Shown: one piece after another, positions 1 through 8,662 of the stretch
Layout of the letters: every line of letters begins with the position of its first letter
Numbering within the stretch: position 1 is the first letter of the stretch
Source of the DNA: Streptomyces sp. NRRL WC-3605
GTDB lineage: Bacteria; Actinomycetota; Actinomycetes; Streptomycetales; Streptomycetaceae
Direction of reading: 5' to 3'
DNA length: 64,000 nt
Assembly: GCF_001509795.1 (NCBI RefSeq)
Contig: NZ_LLZN01000073.1
Location: forward strand, 1 to 64,000
Notes under the pieces: model-generated
Database searches by the model: none
The model's input: only the letters and a program-made list of their open reading frames with translations
What the model was told of the DNA's origin: nothing
Position numbers and translations under genes: made by a program

Positions 1-200
1 ATCTGACAGCCCGACGCCGTCAGCTCCGCGATCTGCTGCAACGTCGCACCGATGTCGGACGTACGCGTCGTCGTCATCGACTGCACCGACACCGGGGCGT
101 CCCCGCCGACCGCGACGGATCCGACCTGGATCTGCCGGCTCTTGCGGCGCTCGGCGAGCTTGGTCGGAACGGACGGCATGCCGAGAGAAATCGCAGTCAT
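1..200 (-). CDS. ispG: 4-hydroxy-3-methylbut-2-enyl diphosphate synthase IspG (N-terminal fragment)
   Basis: The reverse strand encodes the first 66 residues of IspG, starting at an ATG whose complement is 198-200 and running off the left edge. The translation begins [10 protein letters not shown] and continues through a basic stretch into [15 protein letters not shown], the conserved N-terminal barrel segment of the family. IspG is the [4Fe-4S] enzyme that converts methylerythritol cyclodiphosphate to HMBPP in the MEP pathway; the cluster ligands lie outside the window. It follows dxr and rseP on the same strand, so two MEP-pathway genes sit together with a protease gene between them. Only the N-terminus is visible, but identity is clear. 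Confidence 0.9.
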   Translation of the reverse strand, partial: MTAISLGMPSVPTKLAERRKSRQIQVGSVAVGGDAPVSVQSMTTTRTSDIGATLQQIAELTASGCQ

Positions 201-322
201 CTGCTGTGCAACCCCAAGTCGTGGATCAAGGTCCGGTCCCGTCAGCAGCGGGCTCCAGGCTTCGAGATTACGGCACGGACGCTCAGCCCCTCACCTCACG
301 CCCCGTAAACCCACTCGATGGA

Positions 323-355
323 AGGCGGCCCGGGGCACAGGGCCCCGGGCCGCCT
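323..355 (-). terminator. Rho-independent-like hairpin after rseP
   Basis: A perfect 13-bp stem (323-335 with 343-355) and 7-nt loop lies 26 nt past the rseP stop, between rseP and ispG. It has no U-run, as is usual in Streptomyces. ispG therefore probably has its own promoter in the 201-322 interval. Confidence 0.65.
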
Positions 356-380
356 CGATGGCCGTACGGCTGCCGGACGG

Positions 381-1685
381 CTAGGAGATCCTGACCGGGT
401 TGACGACGTCCGCGACCAGTACCAGCAGGGTGAAGCAGACGAAGACCCCCGCGACCACGTAGGCCACCGGCATGAGCTTCGCCACGTCGAACGGGCCGGG
501 GTCGGGCCGGCGCAGCACCCGCGCCAGGTTCCGGCGCAGCGACTCCCACAGCGCGCCCGCGATGTGACCGCCGTCGAGCGGCAGCAGCGGGAGCATGTTG
601 AACAGGAAGAGGGAGAGGTTGAACCCGGCCAGCAGGAAGACGAACGTGGCCAGCTGCTGGGAGGCCGGGATGTCGAGCGTGGCGATCTCCCCGCTGACCC
701 GGGCCGCGCCGACGATGCCCATCGGGGAGTCCGGCTCGCGTGGGCCGTCGCCGAAGGCCGCGTCCCACAGGGCCGGGACCTTGGAGGGCAGGGCCACCAG
801 GGAGTCGACGGCGTCGCCGACGCGGTCCGACATCCAGGTCACCGACTCGCCGAAGTCCTGCTTGACGACGCCGTTGGCCGCGCTGAAGCCGAGGAAGCCG
901 GCCTTGATGTACTCCCCCTCGACGTACGCCCCGCTCGCGTCCTTCTTGACGACCCGGTTGGTGGCGATCTTCGCCTGGAGGGTGACCTCGCGGCCGTCCC
1001 GGTCGACGACGATCGGCACCTGCTTGCCGGCGCTGTCGCGGATGAGGTCGGACAGGGTGTTCCAGTCCTCGGTGCGCACCCCGCCGAAGGCGACGATCTT
1101 GTCGCCGGCCTTCATGCCCGCGGCCGCGGCCGGGGAGCGGGGGTCGGACGCCTTGCACGTGTCGCGGTTCTCGGTCTGCGCGATGACGCACGGGGAGACC
1201 GAGCTGACCGTGGTGGTCTGCTGCTGGATGCCGAAGCCCATCAGCACGGTGAGGAACAGCACTACCGCGAGGATCAGGTTCATGAAGGGGCCCGCGAACA
1301 TCACGATGACCCGTTTCCACGGCTTGCGCGTGTAGAACAGGCGGCTCTCGTCGCCCGGCCTCAGCTCCTCGAAGGCCGCCGAGCGCGCGTCCTCGATCAT
1401 GCCGCGCCACGGTGAGGTGGAGCGGGCCTCCAGCCGGCCGTCGGGGCCGGGCGGGAACATGCCGATCATCCGGATGTAGCCACCGAACGGGATCGCCTTG
1501 ACGCCGTACTCGGTCTCGCCCTTGTTCCGCGACCAGATGGTGGGGCCGAAGCCGACCATGTACTGCGGCACGCGGATGCCGAACAGCTTGGCCGTGGACA
1601 GGTGCCCCAGTTCGTGCCAGGCGATCGAGAAGAGCAGCCCGATCGCGAACAGCACTATGCCGAGGATGAACATCAGGAGTGTCAT
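381..1685 (-). CDS. rseP: Site-2 zinc metalloprotease RseP family
   Basis: This 434-aa integral membrane protease belongs to the M50 family that cleaves membrane-spanning anti-sigma factors or signal-peptide remnants inside the bilayer. The zinc motif HELGH is at residues 24-28 in the first transmembrane segment. A PDZ domain occupies the middle of the protein, and the second metal motif [11 protein letters not shown] lies in a C-terminal membrane helix. The ATG at 1685 is chosen because the helix with HELGH starts directly after it and because it overlaps the dxr stop as ATGA, which indicates translational coupling. An upstream extension in frame is possible but would overlap dxr. A terminator follows. 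The substrate is not evident from this window. Confidence 0.9.
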   Translation of the reverse strand: MTLLMFILGIVLFAIGLLFSIAWHELGHLSTAKLFGIRVPQYMVGFGPTIWSRNKGETEYGVKAIPFGGYIRMIGMFPPGPDGRLEARSTSPWRGMIEDARSAAFEELRPGDESRLFYTRKPWKRVIVMFAGPFMNLILAVVLFLTVLMGFGIQQQTTTVSSVSPCVIAQTENRDTCKASDPRSPAAAAGMKAGDKIVAFGGVRTEDWNTLSDLIRDSAGKQVPIVVDRDGREVTLQAKIATNRVVKKDASGAYVEGEYIKAGFLGFSAANGVVKQDFGESVTWMSDRVGDAVDSLVALPSKVPALWDAAFGDGPREPDSPMGIVGAARVSGEIATLDIPASQQLATFVFLLAGFNLSLFLFNMLPLLPLDGGHIAGALWESLRRNLARVLRRPDPGPFDVAKLMPVAYVVAGVFVCFTLLVLVADVVNPVRIS

Positions 1686-2941
1686 GCACGGGCCTCCGCC
1701 GTGTGTGCCGCCAGTTCCCGGGCGCGTGCGCGGGCCCAGGTCTCCGCTTCGAGGACGTCCGCGACGGTCAGCGAAGTTCCCGAGCGCGGGGTGCCGTGCT
1801 CCTCCACCACCCGCGTGACGGTCTCCATGATGCCGTTGAACGGCAGTGCGCCGGCCCGGAACGCCTCGACGCACTCCTCGTTGGCGGCATTGAACACCGC
1901 CGGGGCCGTGCCCGCGAGCTCGCCCACGTGCCGCGCCAGGTTCACCGACGGGAAGGCCTCGTTGTCGAGCGGGAAGAACTCCCACGTCGACGCCTTGCTC
2001 CAGTCGAAGGTGGGGGCGGCGTCCGGGACGCGCTCGGGCCAGCCCAAGCCGATGGCGATGGGGCCGCGCATGTCGGGCGGCGTCGCCTGGGCGATCGTGG
2101 AACCGTCGGTGAACTCGACCATCGAGTGGACATACGACTGGGGATGCACGACCACCTCAATGCGGTCGAAGGAAATGTCGTAGAGCAGGTGCGCCTCGAT
2201 GACCTCGAGCCCTTTGTTGACGAGGGTCGCGGAGTTGATCGTGATGACCGGCCCCATCGCCCAGGTGGGGTGCGCGAGGGCGTCCTCGACGGTCACGTCC
2301 GCCAGCTCGGCCTTCGTCCGGCCGCGGAAGGGGCCGCCGGACGCGGTGACGACGAGCTTGCGCACGTCGGCGCGCGAGCCGGACGCCAGCGCCTGGAAGA
2401 GGGCGGCGTGCTCGGAGTCGACCGGGATGATCTGCCCGGGCTTGGCGAGCGCCTTGACCAGGGGGCCGCCGACGATCAGCGACTCCTTGTTGGCGAGCGC
2501 GAGGGTGCGGCCGGCCTCCAGCGCCGCGAGCGTGGGGGCCAGGCCGATGGAGCCGGTGATGCCGTTGAGGACGGTGTGGCAGTCGGAGGCGGCGACCTGG
2601 GTGGCCGCGTCCGGTCCCGCGAGGATCTCGGGGAGCGGCTCCCCCGCGCCGTACCGGTCGCGCAGAGCGTCGCGCAGGGCCGGGACGGCGTCCTCGCGGG
2701 CGACGGCGACGGTCCGGGCCTTCAGCCGGTGCGCCTGCTCGGCGAGGAGCGCGACCCGGCCGCCGTTCGCGGACAGCGCGGTCACCCGGAACCGGCCGGG
2801 GTTGCGCAGCACGAGGTCGATGGCCTGGGTGCCGATCGAGCCGGTGGAGCCGAGGATCACCACGTCCTTGGGACCGCCGCCCGCCACGGGGTCGTAGACG
2901 AGGTGCGGGTCGGCGAGGGGGGAGGCTGGACTGTCGCTCAT
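1682..2941 (-). CDS. dxr: 1-deoxy-D-xylulose 5-phosphate reductoisomerase
   Basis: This 419-aa enzyme converts DXP to MEP with NADPH, the committed step of the non-mevalonate isoprenoid pathway. The N-terminal Rossmann motif [17 protein letters not shown] lies near residues 27-43. The metal-binding acidic motif [10 protein letters not shown] and the substrate-binding segment containing TASGGPFR are both present. The ATG at 2941 leaves a short polar leader ([13 protein letters not shown]) before the Rossmann fold, and a 33-codon in-frame extension upstream looks non-coding. The stop overlaps the rseP start by 4 nt, so dxr is first in a dxr-rseP unit with ispG downstream. Confidence 0.95.
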   Translation of the reverse strand: MSDSPASPLADPHLVYDPVAGGGPKDVVILGSTGSIGTQAIDLVLRNPGRFRVTALSANGGRVALLAEQAHRLKARTVAVAREDAVPALRDALRDRYGAGEPLPEILAGPDAATQVAASDCHTVLNGITGSIGLAPTLAALEAGRTLALANKESLIVGGPLVKALAKPGQIIPVDSEHAALFQALASGSRADVRKLVVTASGGPFRGRTKAELADVTVEDALAHPTWAMGPVITINSATLVNKGLEVIEAHLLYDISFDRIEVVVHPQSYVHSMVEFTDGSTIAQATPPDMRGPIAIGLGWPERVPDAAPTFDWSKASTWEFFPLDNEAFPSVNLARHVGELAGTAPAVFNAANEECVEAFRAGALPFNGIMETVTRVVEEHGTPRSGTSLTVADVLEAETWARARARELAAHTAEARA

Positions 2942-3008
2942 CCCACCATTGTGGCCGCAGCGGTCCGCGGGCAGGACCGCGTGTCCCCATCCGGTGGGTA
3001 ACAGGATG

Positions 3009-3040
3009 GTGAGGGGCCGCCGCGGGCGGTGACCCCTCAC
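3009..3040 (-). terminator. Terminator hairpin after the acyl-CoA dehydrogenase
   Basis: Seven bases past the stop at 3048, arms GTGAGGGG (3009-3016) and CCCCTCAC (3033-3040) enclose an inner CCGCC/GGCGG stem (3017-3021 with 3025-3029). It separates the acyl-CoA dehydrogenase from the dxr promoter region. Confidence 0.65.
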
Positions 3041-3047
3041 GGGGCGG

Positions 3048-5012
3048 TCAGCGGATCGGGCGGTGGACGTTGTCGTGCGTGCTCGGGCCCGGGGTGGCGT
3101 CGGCGATCCAGACGCCGCCGTCGTCGGACGGGTCGACGATGCCCTGCTCCAGCCACTCGTACGTGCCGGACATCACGCCCTTGACGACCTTGCGGTCCAG
3201 GTCGTCGGTGTTGGACCACAGCCGGCCGAACAGCTCCTCGACGCGCAGCCGGGACTGCCGGCAGAACGCGTCGGCGAGCTGGTACGCCTCGCGCCCGTGC
3301 TCGCCGCGGGCCCGCAGGTGCTCGGCGCGGACGCAGGCGGCGCTCATGGCGAACAGCTCGGCGCCGATGTCGACGATCCGGCCGAGGAAGCCCTGCTTGC
3401 TCTCCATGCGGCCCTGCCAGCGGGACATGCCGTAGAAGGTGGAGCGGGCGAGCTTGCGGGCGGTGCGCTCGACGTACCGCAGGTGTCCGGAGAGGTCGAC
3501 ACCCTGCTTGAACTCGCTGAAGGTGTACGGCAGTTGCCCCTGCCCGGCGACCAGCTTCGGCAGCCACTTGGCGTAGAAGACGCCGGCGTTCGCGCCCGCC
3601 TTCGCCTTGTCCTGGAGGGACTTGTCGGGGTCGATGAGGTCCCCGGCGACGGAGAGGTGGGCGTCGACGGCCTCGCGGGCGATGAGGAGGTGCATGATCT
3701 CCGTGGAGCCCTCGAAGATGCGGTTGATGCGCAGGTCGCGCAGGACCTGTTCGGCGGGGACGCCGCGCTCGCCGCGCGCCCGGAGCGAGTCGGCCGTCTC
3801 GAAGCCCCGGCCACCGCGGATCTGGACGAGCTCGTCGGCGATGAGCCAGCCCATCTCGGAGGCGAACAGCTTGGCGAGGGCACCTTCGATCCGGATGTCG
3901 TTGCGGTCCTCGTCGGCCATCTGCGAGGCGAGGTCGGTGACGGCCTCGAGGGCGAAGGTGGTGGCCGCGATGAAGGAGATCTTCGAGCCGACGGCCTCGT
4001 GGTGGGCGATGGGCTTGCCCCACTGCTCGCGGGCCGCCGACCACTCGCGGGCGATCTTCAGGCACCACTTGCCGGCGGCCACGCAGGACGCGGGCAGCGA
4101 GAGCCGGCCGGTGTTCAGCGTGGTCAGCGCGATCTTCAGGCCGGCGCCCTCGGGGCCGATGCGGTGGGAGGCGGGGACGCGCACCTGGTGGAAGCGGGTG
4201 ACGCCGTTCTCGATGCCGCGCAGGCCCATGAACGCGTTGCGGTTCTCGACGGTGATGCCGGGCGAGTTGGTCTCGACAACGAAGGCGGTGATGCCGCCCT
4301 TGTGGCCCTCGGACTTCGGCACCCGGGCCATAACGACGAGGAGGTCGGCGACGACGCCGTTGGTGGTCCACAGCTTCACGCCGTCGAGGACGTAGTCGTC
4401 CCCGTCGGGCACGGCGGTGGTGGCCAGGCGGGCGGGGTCGGAGCCGACGTCGGGCTCGGTCAGCAGGAAGGCGCTGATGTCGGTGCGGGCGCAGCGCGGG
4501 AGGAAGCGTTCCTTCTGCTCGGGGCTGCCGAACAGTTTCAGCGGCTGCGGCACGCCGATCGACTGGTGGGCCGACAGCAGGACGCCGATCGCCGGGGAGG
4601 CCGAGCCGACCAGGGTGAGGGCCTTGTTGTAGTAGACCTGCCCGAGGCCGAGACCGCCGTACCTGGTGTCGATCTTCATGCCGAAGGCGCCGAGCTCCTT
4701 GAGCCCGTCGATGACGTCGTCCGGGATGCGGGACTCGCGTTCGATGAGGGCGCCGTCGACCTTGGTCTCGACGAAGTCGCGCAGTTTGGCGAGGAACTCC
4801 TCGCCGCGCTGGGCCGCCTCGTCCGTGGGCATCGGGTGGGGGTGGATGAGGTCGAGGCGGAACCGCCCGAGGAACAGCTCCTTGGCGAAGCTGGGCTTGC
4901 GCCACTCCTGCTGGCGGGCGGCCTCGGCCACCTGCCGTGCCTCACGTTCGGTGACGGTGGGTTTGGGGGGTGCTGCGGACAAGAGGCTCACCTCGCCGCG
5001 AATCGGGATCAT
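3048..5012 (-). CDS. Large acyl-CoA dehydrogenase (about 650 aa)
   Basis: This 654-aa flavoenzyme has the three-part acyl-CoA dehydrogenase fold: an N-terminal helical domain (about residues 55-185), a middle beta domain with LTEPDVGSDPA, and a C-terminal helical domain. The segment RIFEGSTEIMHLLIAREAVD matches the FEG(T/S)xxI motif, whose glutamate is the catalytic base in most acyl-CoA dehydrogenases. It is longer than the usual 380-400 aa because of an extra C-terminal helical part, like the very-long-chain/ACAD9-type bacterial FadE proteins. It presumably feeds fatty-acid beta-oxidation via FAD and electron-transfer flavoprotein. It is monocistronic, bounded by hairpins. The start at 5012 is the first ATG, with no strong ribosome site, so a somewhat shorter start remains possible. 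Confidence 0.85.
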   Translation of the reverse strand: MIPIRGEVSLLSAAPPKPTVTEREARQVAEAARQQEWRKPSFAKELFLGRFRLDLIHPHPMPTDEAAQRGEEFLAKLRDFVETKVDGALIERESRIPDDVIDGLKELGAFGMKIDTRYGGLGLGQVYYNKALTLVGSASPAIGVLLSAHQSIGVPQPLKLFGSPEQKERFLPRCARTDISAFLLTEPDVGSDPARLATTAVPDGDDYVLDGVKLWTTNGVVADLLVVMARVPKSEGHKGGITAFVVETNSPGITVENRNAFMGLRGIENGVTRFHQVRVPASHRIGPEGAGLKIALTTLNTGRLSLPASCVAAGKWCLKIAREWSAAREQWGKPIAHHEAVGSKISFIAATTFALEAVTDLASQMADEDRNDIRIEGALAKLFASEMGWLIADELVQIRGGRGFETADSLRARGERGVPAEQVLRDLRINRIFEGSTEIMHLLIAREAVDAHLSVAGDLIDPDKSLQDKAKAGANAGVFYAKWLPKLVAGQGQLPYTFSEFKQGVDLSGHLRYVERTARKLARSTFYGMSRWQGRMESKQGFLGRIVDIGAELFAMSAACVRAEHLRARGEHGREAYQLADAFCRQSRLRVEELFGRLWSNTDDLDRKVVKGVMSGTYEWLEQGIVDPSDDGGVWIADATPGPSTHDNVHRPIR

Positions 5013-5200
5013 GGGCCGTTTGGCTACCGACGGGTGCTACCCGATCGTATCTACCCGATTACGGACGCGGCCACCACCCCGCGCGCAGCCGTTGTCCGGC
5101 TCCCACGGGTCCGCGGCGGGCGTCCGGGCCGGTGGGCCGGTGCGCGCGGTCCAGCGGGCCGTCTGCGCCGGACGGGTGGCCCGGCGGCCCGCGTACGCCG

Positions 5201-5235
5201 ACGGCCGGAGCCCCCGCACAGCGGGCTCCGGCCGT
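5201..5235 (-). terminator. Terminator hairpin after the aldehyde dehydrogenase
   Basis: A perfect 13-bp stem (5201-5213 with 5223-5235) and 9-nt loop begins 17 nt past the aldehyde dehydrogenase stop. The rest of the 5013-5251 gap shows nothing else recognisable apart from the presumed acyl-CoA dehydrogenase promoter. Confidence 0.7.
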
Positions 5236-5251
5236 CGGACCGAGGGTGGCG

Positions 5252-6697
5252 TCAGAGAGCGAGGCCGGTGAGGACCAGGACCCGCTCGTAGGTGTAGTCG
5301 TCCATCGCGAACTTGACGCCCTCGCGGCCGACGCCGGACTGCTTGGCGCCGCCGTACGGCATCTGGTCGGCGCGGTAGGAGGGGACGTCGCCGATGACGA
5401 CACCGCCGACCTCCAGCGCCCGGTGGGCGCGGAAGGCGGCCTGCAGGTCGTGGGTGAACACGCCCGCCTGGAGGCCGTACTTGGAGTCGTTGACGGCGGC
5501 GAAGGCGGCGGCCTCCCCGTCGGCCCGCTGCACGGTGAGGACGGGCCCGAAGACCTCCTCGCAGGCGAGGGTGACGTCGGAGGGCACGTCGGTGAGGACG
5601 GTCGGCGCGTAGGAGGCGCCGTCGCGCTTGCCGCCGGTCAGGAGGGAGGCGCCGGCGGCGACGGCCTCGTCCACCCAGGTCTCGACGCGCTTGGCGGCGT
5701 CCTCGCTGACCAGCGGGCCGACGTCGGTGGCGTCGTCGTTCGGGTCACCGGTGACCTGGGCCTCGACGGCGGCGACGATACGGGGCAGCAGCCGGTCGTG
5801 GACGGAGGCGTCCGCGATGACCCGCTGCACGGAGATGCAGGACTGGCCGCCCTGGTAGTTGGAGAAGGTCGCGATCCGGGTCGCGGCCCAGTCCAGGTCC
5901 TCGTCGGAGGCGAAGTCGGCGAGGACGACCGCCGCGCCGTTGCCGCCGAGCTCCAGGGTGCAGTGCTTGCGCGGCACCGAGTCCATGATCGCGTAGCCGA
6001 CCTTCTCGGACCCGGTGAAGGAGATGACCGGAAGGCGCTCGTCCTGCACCAGGGCCGGCATCTTCTCGTTCGGGACCGGCAGGATGCTCCAGGAACCGGC
6101 CGGGAGGTCGGTCTCGGCGAGCAGGTCACCGAGGATCAGGCCGGACAGCGGCGTGGCCGGGGCCGGCTTGAGGATGATCGGGGCGCCGGCGGCGATGGCC
6201 GGGGCGATCTTGTGGGCGCACAGGTTCAGCGGGAAGTTGAAGGGCGCGATGCCGAGGACGACGCCCTTCGGGAAGCGGCGGGTGAGGGCGAGCCGGCCCT
6301 GGCCGCCGGCGTCGGTGTCGAGCCGCTGGGCCTCGCCGCCGTTGAACCGGCGGGCCTCCTCGGCCGCGAAGCGGAACACGGACACGGCACGGCCGACCTC
6401 GCCACGGGCCCACTTGATCGGCTTGCCGTTCTCGGCCGAGATGAGCCGGGCGATCTCCTCGGTCCGCTCGACGAGCCGCTTGCTGACGTGGTCGAGGGCG
6501 GCGGCGCGCACATGGGCCGGGGTGGCGGCGAACTCGTCGCGGACGGCGTACGCGGCGGCCACGGCCTCCTCGGTCTGCGCGTCCGTGGGCACGCTCACCG
6601 TGCCGACGACACGGCCGTCCCACGGCGAGGTGACGTCGAAGCTGTCCTCGCCGCCGACCTGGCGGCCGGCGAGCCAGAAGGCGTGGGTGGAAGTCAT
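5252..6697 (-). CDS. gabD: NAD(P)-dependent aldehyde dehydrogenase, probable succinate-semialdehyde dehydrogenase
   Basis: This 481-aa aldehyde dehydrogenase superfamily member oxidises an aldehyde to the acid through a thiohemiacetal. The catalytic Cys287 lies in GGQSCISV and the general base Glu249 in LELGG; the nucleotide-binding strand has APFNFPLN near residue 151. The GabD assignment rests mainly on context: gabT lies 4.6 kb away and several polyamine genes follow. The sequence alone would also fit another short-chain aldehyde dehydrogenase. It is transcribed toward a terminator, and the downstream-facing PucR gene upstream of it is on the same strand, 151 nt away. Its start ATG is preceded by a purine-rich stretch. 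Confidence 0.75.
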   Translation of the reverse strand: MTSTHAFWLAGRQVGGEDSFDVTSPWDGRVVGTVSVPTDAQTEEAVAAAYAVRDEFAATPAHVRAAALDHVSKRLVERTEEIARLISAENGKPIKWARGEVGRAVSVFRFAAEEARRFNGGEAQRLDTDAGGQGRLALTRRFPKGVVLGIAPFNFPLNLCAHKIAPAIAAGAPIILKPAPATPLSGLILGDLLAETDLPAGSWSILPVPNEKMPALVQDERLPVISFTGSEKVGYAIMDSVPRKHCTLELGGNGAAVVLADFASDEDLDWAATRIATFSNYQGGQSCISVQRVIADASVHDRLLPRIVAAVEAQVTGDPNDDATDVGPLVSEDAAKRVETWVDEAVAAGASLLTGGKRDGASYAPTVLTDVPSDVTLACEEVFGPVLTVQRADGEAAAFAAVNDSKYGLQAGVFTHDLQAAFRAHRALEVGGVVIGDVPSYRADQMPYGGAKQSGVGREGVKFAMDDYTYERVLVLTGLAL

Positions 6698-6848
6698 GTG
6701 GGTTCCCGGCCCTTCCGCGTTGGGGGTGTCCTGGTCTGTCGAGACCCACGGTAGGGGCGCCGGGGCATCCGGGTGTTTGTCCGGGGTGTACTGGTGGGGT
6801 GCCGGGCTTCGACGGATTGGCGCAGCCCTGCCGGTCCCGCCGGTCGTC

Positions 6849-8519
6849 CTACTCCTCGGTGGAGGTCGCCTTCAGGGCGAGCCACAGCTCCATGCGCACG
6901 TCCGCGTCGTCGAGGGAGCGCCCGAGGATCTCCTCGACGCGCCGCATCCGGTAGCGCAGGGTGTGCCGGTGCACGCCCAGGTCGGCGGCGGCCGCGTCCC
7001 ACTGGCCGTGCCGGGACAGCCACGCCCGCAGCGAGGCCACCAGGTCGCCCCGGCCGGTCGCGTCGTGCTCGTGCAGGGCCCGCAGCAGGCCGTCGGCGAA
7101 CGCCCGCACCGCGTCGTCCGCGAGCAGCGGCAGCACCGACCCGGACGCCAGCTGCTCGTGCTCCACGCACACGCGTCCCCGCCGCCGGGCCACCGACAGC
7201 GCCTGCCCGGCCTGCTTGTACGCGGCGGCCGCGGCGATCGGCCCGGCGGGCGCGGAGAGCCCGACGACCAGTTCGTCCTCGTCGCCGCCCGGCCGGTCCG
7301 CTACGGCCCCGGCCCGCGCCGCCTCCAGTCCGGCCGCGTACTCGGCGCACGCGGAGACGGCGGCGCCCCCGTCGGAGGCCAGCACCACGAGGCGCCCGGT
7401 CTCGGTCTCGGGCACCACCAGCACCGCCTCCCCCGCGCGGGCCGCCGCCGACTCGACGACCTCGGTGAGCGCGCCCAGCGGGTCGCCGGCGTCGGCCGCG
7501 ACGACGAGGGCCGCGGCGGACGCCTTGCTCAGCGCCACCCGGGTGCCGGAGTCCACGACCCTGGCCGCCGAGACGGACGCCGCCTCCGCGACGATCACCC
7601 GGAACGGCGCGTCCAGCAGGTCGCCGTACAGGCCCCCGGCGACGGCGCGGGCGTGGTCGGGCTGCCCGGCGAGGAGCATGCGCAGGACCGCGGCCCCGAC
7701 CCGCTGCTCGGCGGCCTGGAGCGAGCGGGACCGCTCGGTGGTCAGGGTCAGCAGGGCGATCGCCGAGTGGACGGCGTACCGCTCGGCCGTGCCCGGCGCG
7801 GCCGCGGTGCCCACGGCGAGCGCGGCGCGCGGGCGGCGCCCGGTGCCCAGGGTGTGCAGTTCGACCCGGTCCTCGTTCTCGGGCCCGCCGACCACGGAGG
7901 ACGCCGGCGCCGGGCGCTCGCGCAGCCGCTCCACGTCCGGGGTGAGCCGGGCCGCCCGCCGCCCGGCCCACTCGGGGGCGGTGGCGACGACGGCGCCGGA
8001 CGCGTCGTACAGCGCGGCCCAGCCGTCGACCTGGGAGGCCAGCGCGGCCAGCAGGCCTTCGGGGCCGGCGGTCAGGGCCTGCCGGGTCAGTTCCCGCTGG
8101 GCGGCGAAGCCCGCGGTCACCGCCCGGTACTGCTCGGCCGCGATGGCGGCCGAGACGGCCTTGCTGATGGCGAGGAAAGGGGTGCGGCGCGGCACCTCGA
8201 GCAGCGGCAGGTCCTCCTCCTCGGCGGCGTCGACCAGCGCCTTGGGGATCTCCTCGTAAGTGACGCCGACCGCGAAGCCGAGGCCGACCACTCCGGCCCC
8301 GGCCAGCCGCCGGACGTAGCGGCGCATCGCCTCCGGGTCCTCGGCGTCCAGCTGGAGGGCGGTGATCAGCAGCAGCTCGCCGCCCTCCATATAGGGGACG
8401 GGGTCGGCCAGCTCGCTGACGTGCGCCCAGCGCACGGGCACGTCCAGGCGGTCCGCGCCCGCCCGCACGGTCAGCTTGAGCGCGGAGTGATGGACGAGCG
8501 AGGCAAGCGTCGGGGGCAT
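6849..8519 (-). CDS. PucR-family transcriptional regulator
   Basis: This 556-aa regulator has the PucR layout. An N-terminal PucR ligand-sensing domain (about residues 1-125) contains YMEGGELLLITAL. A central GGDEF-like degenerate region follows, and a C-terminal helix-turn-helix (HTH_30 type, about residues 485-545) contains VHRHTLRYRMRRVEEILGR. PucR-type proteins commonly activate nitrogen-source catabolism (purines, GABA, proline, polyamines). Here it sits on the same strand directly upstream of the gabD-like gene and near gabT, so control of GABA/polyamine degradation is a reasonable inference. Three GATCACAC repeats lie just upstream of its start and may be its autoregulatory site. Confidence 0.85.
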   Translation of the reverse strand: MPPTLASLVHHSALKLTVRAGADRLDVPVRWAHVSELADPVPYMEGGELLLITALQLDAEDPEAMRRYVRRLAGAGVVGLGFAVGVTYEEIPKALVDAAEEEDLPLLEVPRRTPFLAISKAVSAAIAAEQYRAVTAGFAAQRELTRQALTAGPEGLLAALASQVDGWAALYDASGAVVATAPEWAGRRAARLTPDVERLRERPAPASSVVGGPENEDRVELHTLGTGRRPRAALAVGTAAAPGTAERYAVHSAIALLTLTTERSRSLQAAEQRVGAAVLRMLLAGQPDHARAVAGGLYGDLLDAPFRVIVAEAASVSAARVVDSGTRVALSKASAAALVVAADAGDPLGALTEVVESAAARAGEAVLVVPETETGRLVVLASDGGAAVSACAEYAAGLEAARAGAVADRPGGDEDELVVGLSAPAGPIAAAAAYKQAGQALSVARRRGRVCVEHEQLASGSVLPLLADDAVRAFADGLLRALHEHDATGRGDLVASLRAWLSRHGQWDAAAADLGVHRHTLRYRMRRVEEILGRSLDDADVRMELWLALKATSTEE

Positions 8520-8533
8520 GGGGCCTTCACATC

Positions 8534-8579
8534 GGTGTGATCGGGTGTGATCGCCGGATCTCCGGTGATCCGTGTGATC
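8534..8579 (-). promoter_or_regulatory. Cluster of GATCACAC repeats upstream of the PucR gene
   Basis: Read on the reverse strand, GATCACAC occurs at 8572-8579, 8545-8552 and 8535-8542, with a partial copy at 8563-8570. The two nearest the gene are 10 bp apart, one helical turn. A dyad of the form GATC-n-CCGG-n4-CCGG-n-GATC spans 8549-8570. The cluster lies 16-60 bp upstream of the PucR start, where an operator or activator site would be expected. Confidence 0.45.
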
Positions 8580-8662
8580 AATTGGCCGCCGTGTATGAAC
8601 GGCCTGTGCCGATTCTGCCTCACCGTACGGTCATCGCGTGGCCCCGTGCCCGGATCGCGCGG

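Noticed and set aside
201..380. Small gene between ispG and rseP on the forward strand
   Set aside because: The forward frames are antisense to ispG or cross the terminator hairpin and have no family resemblance.
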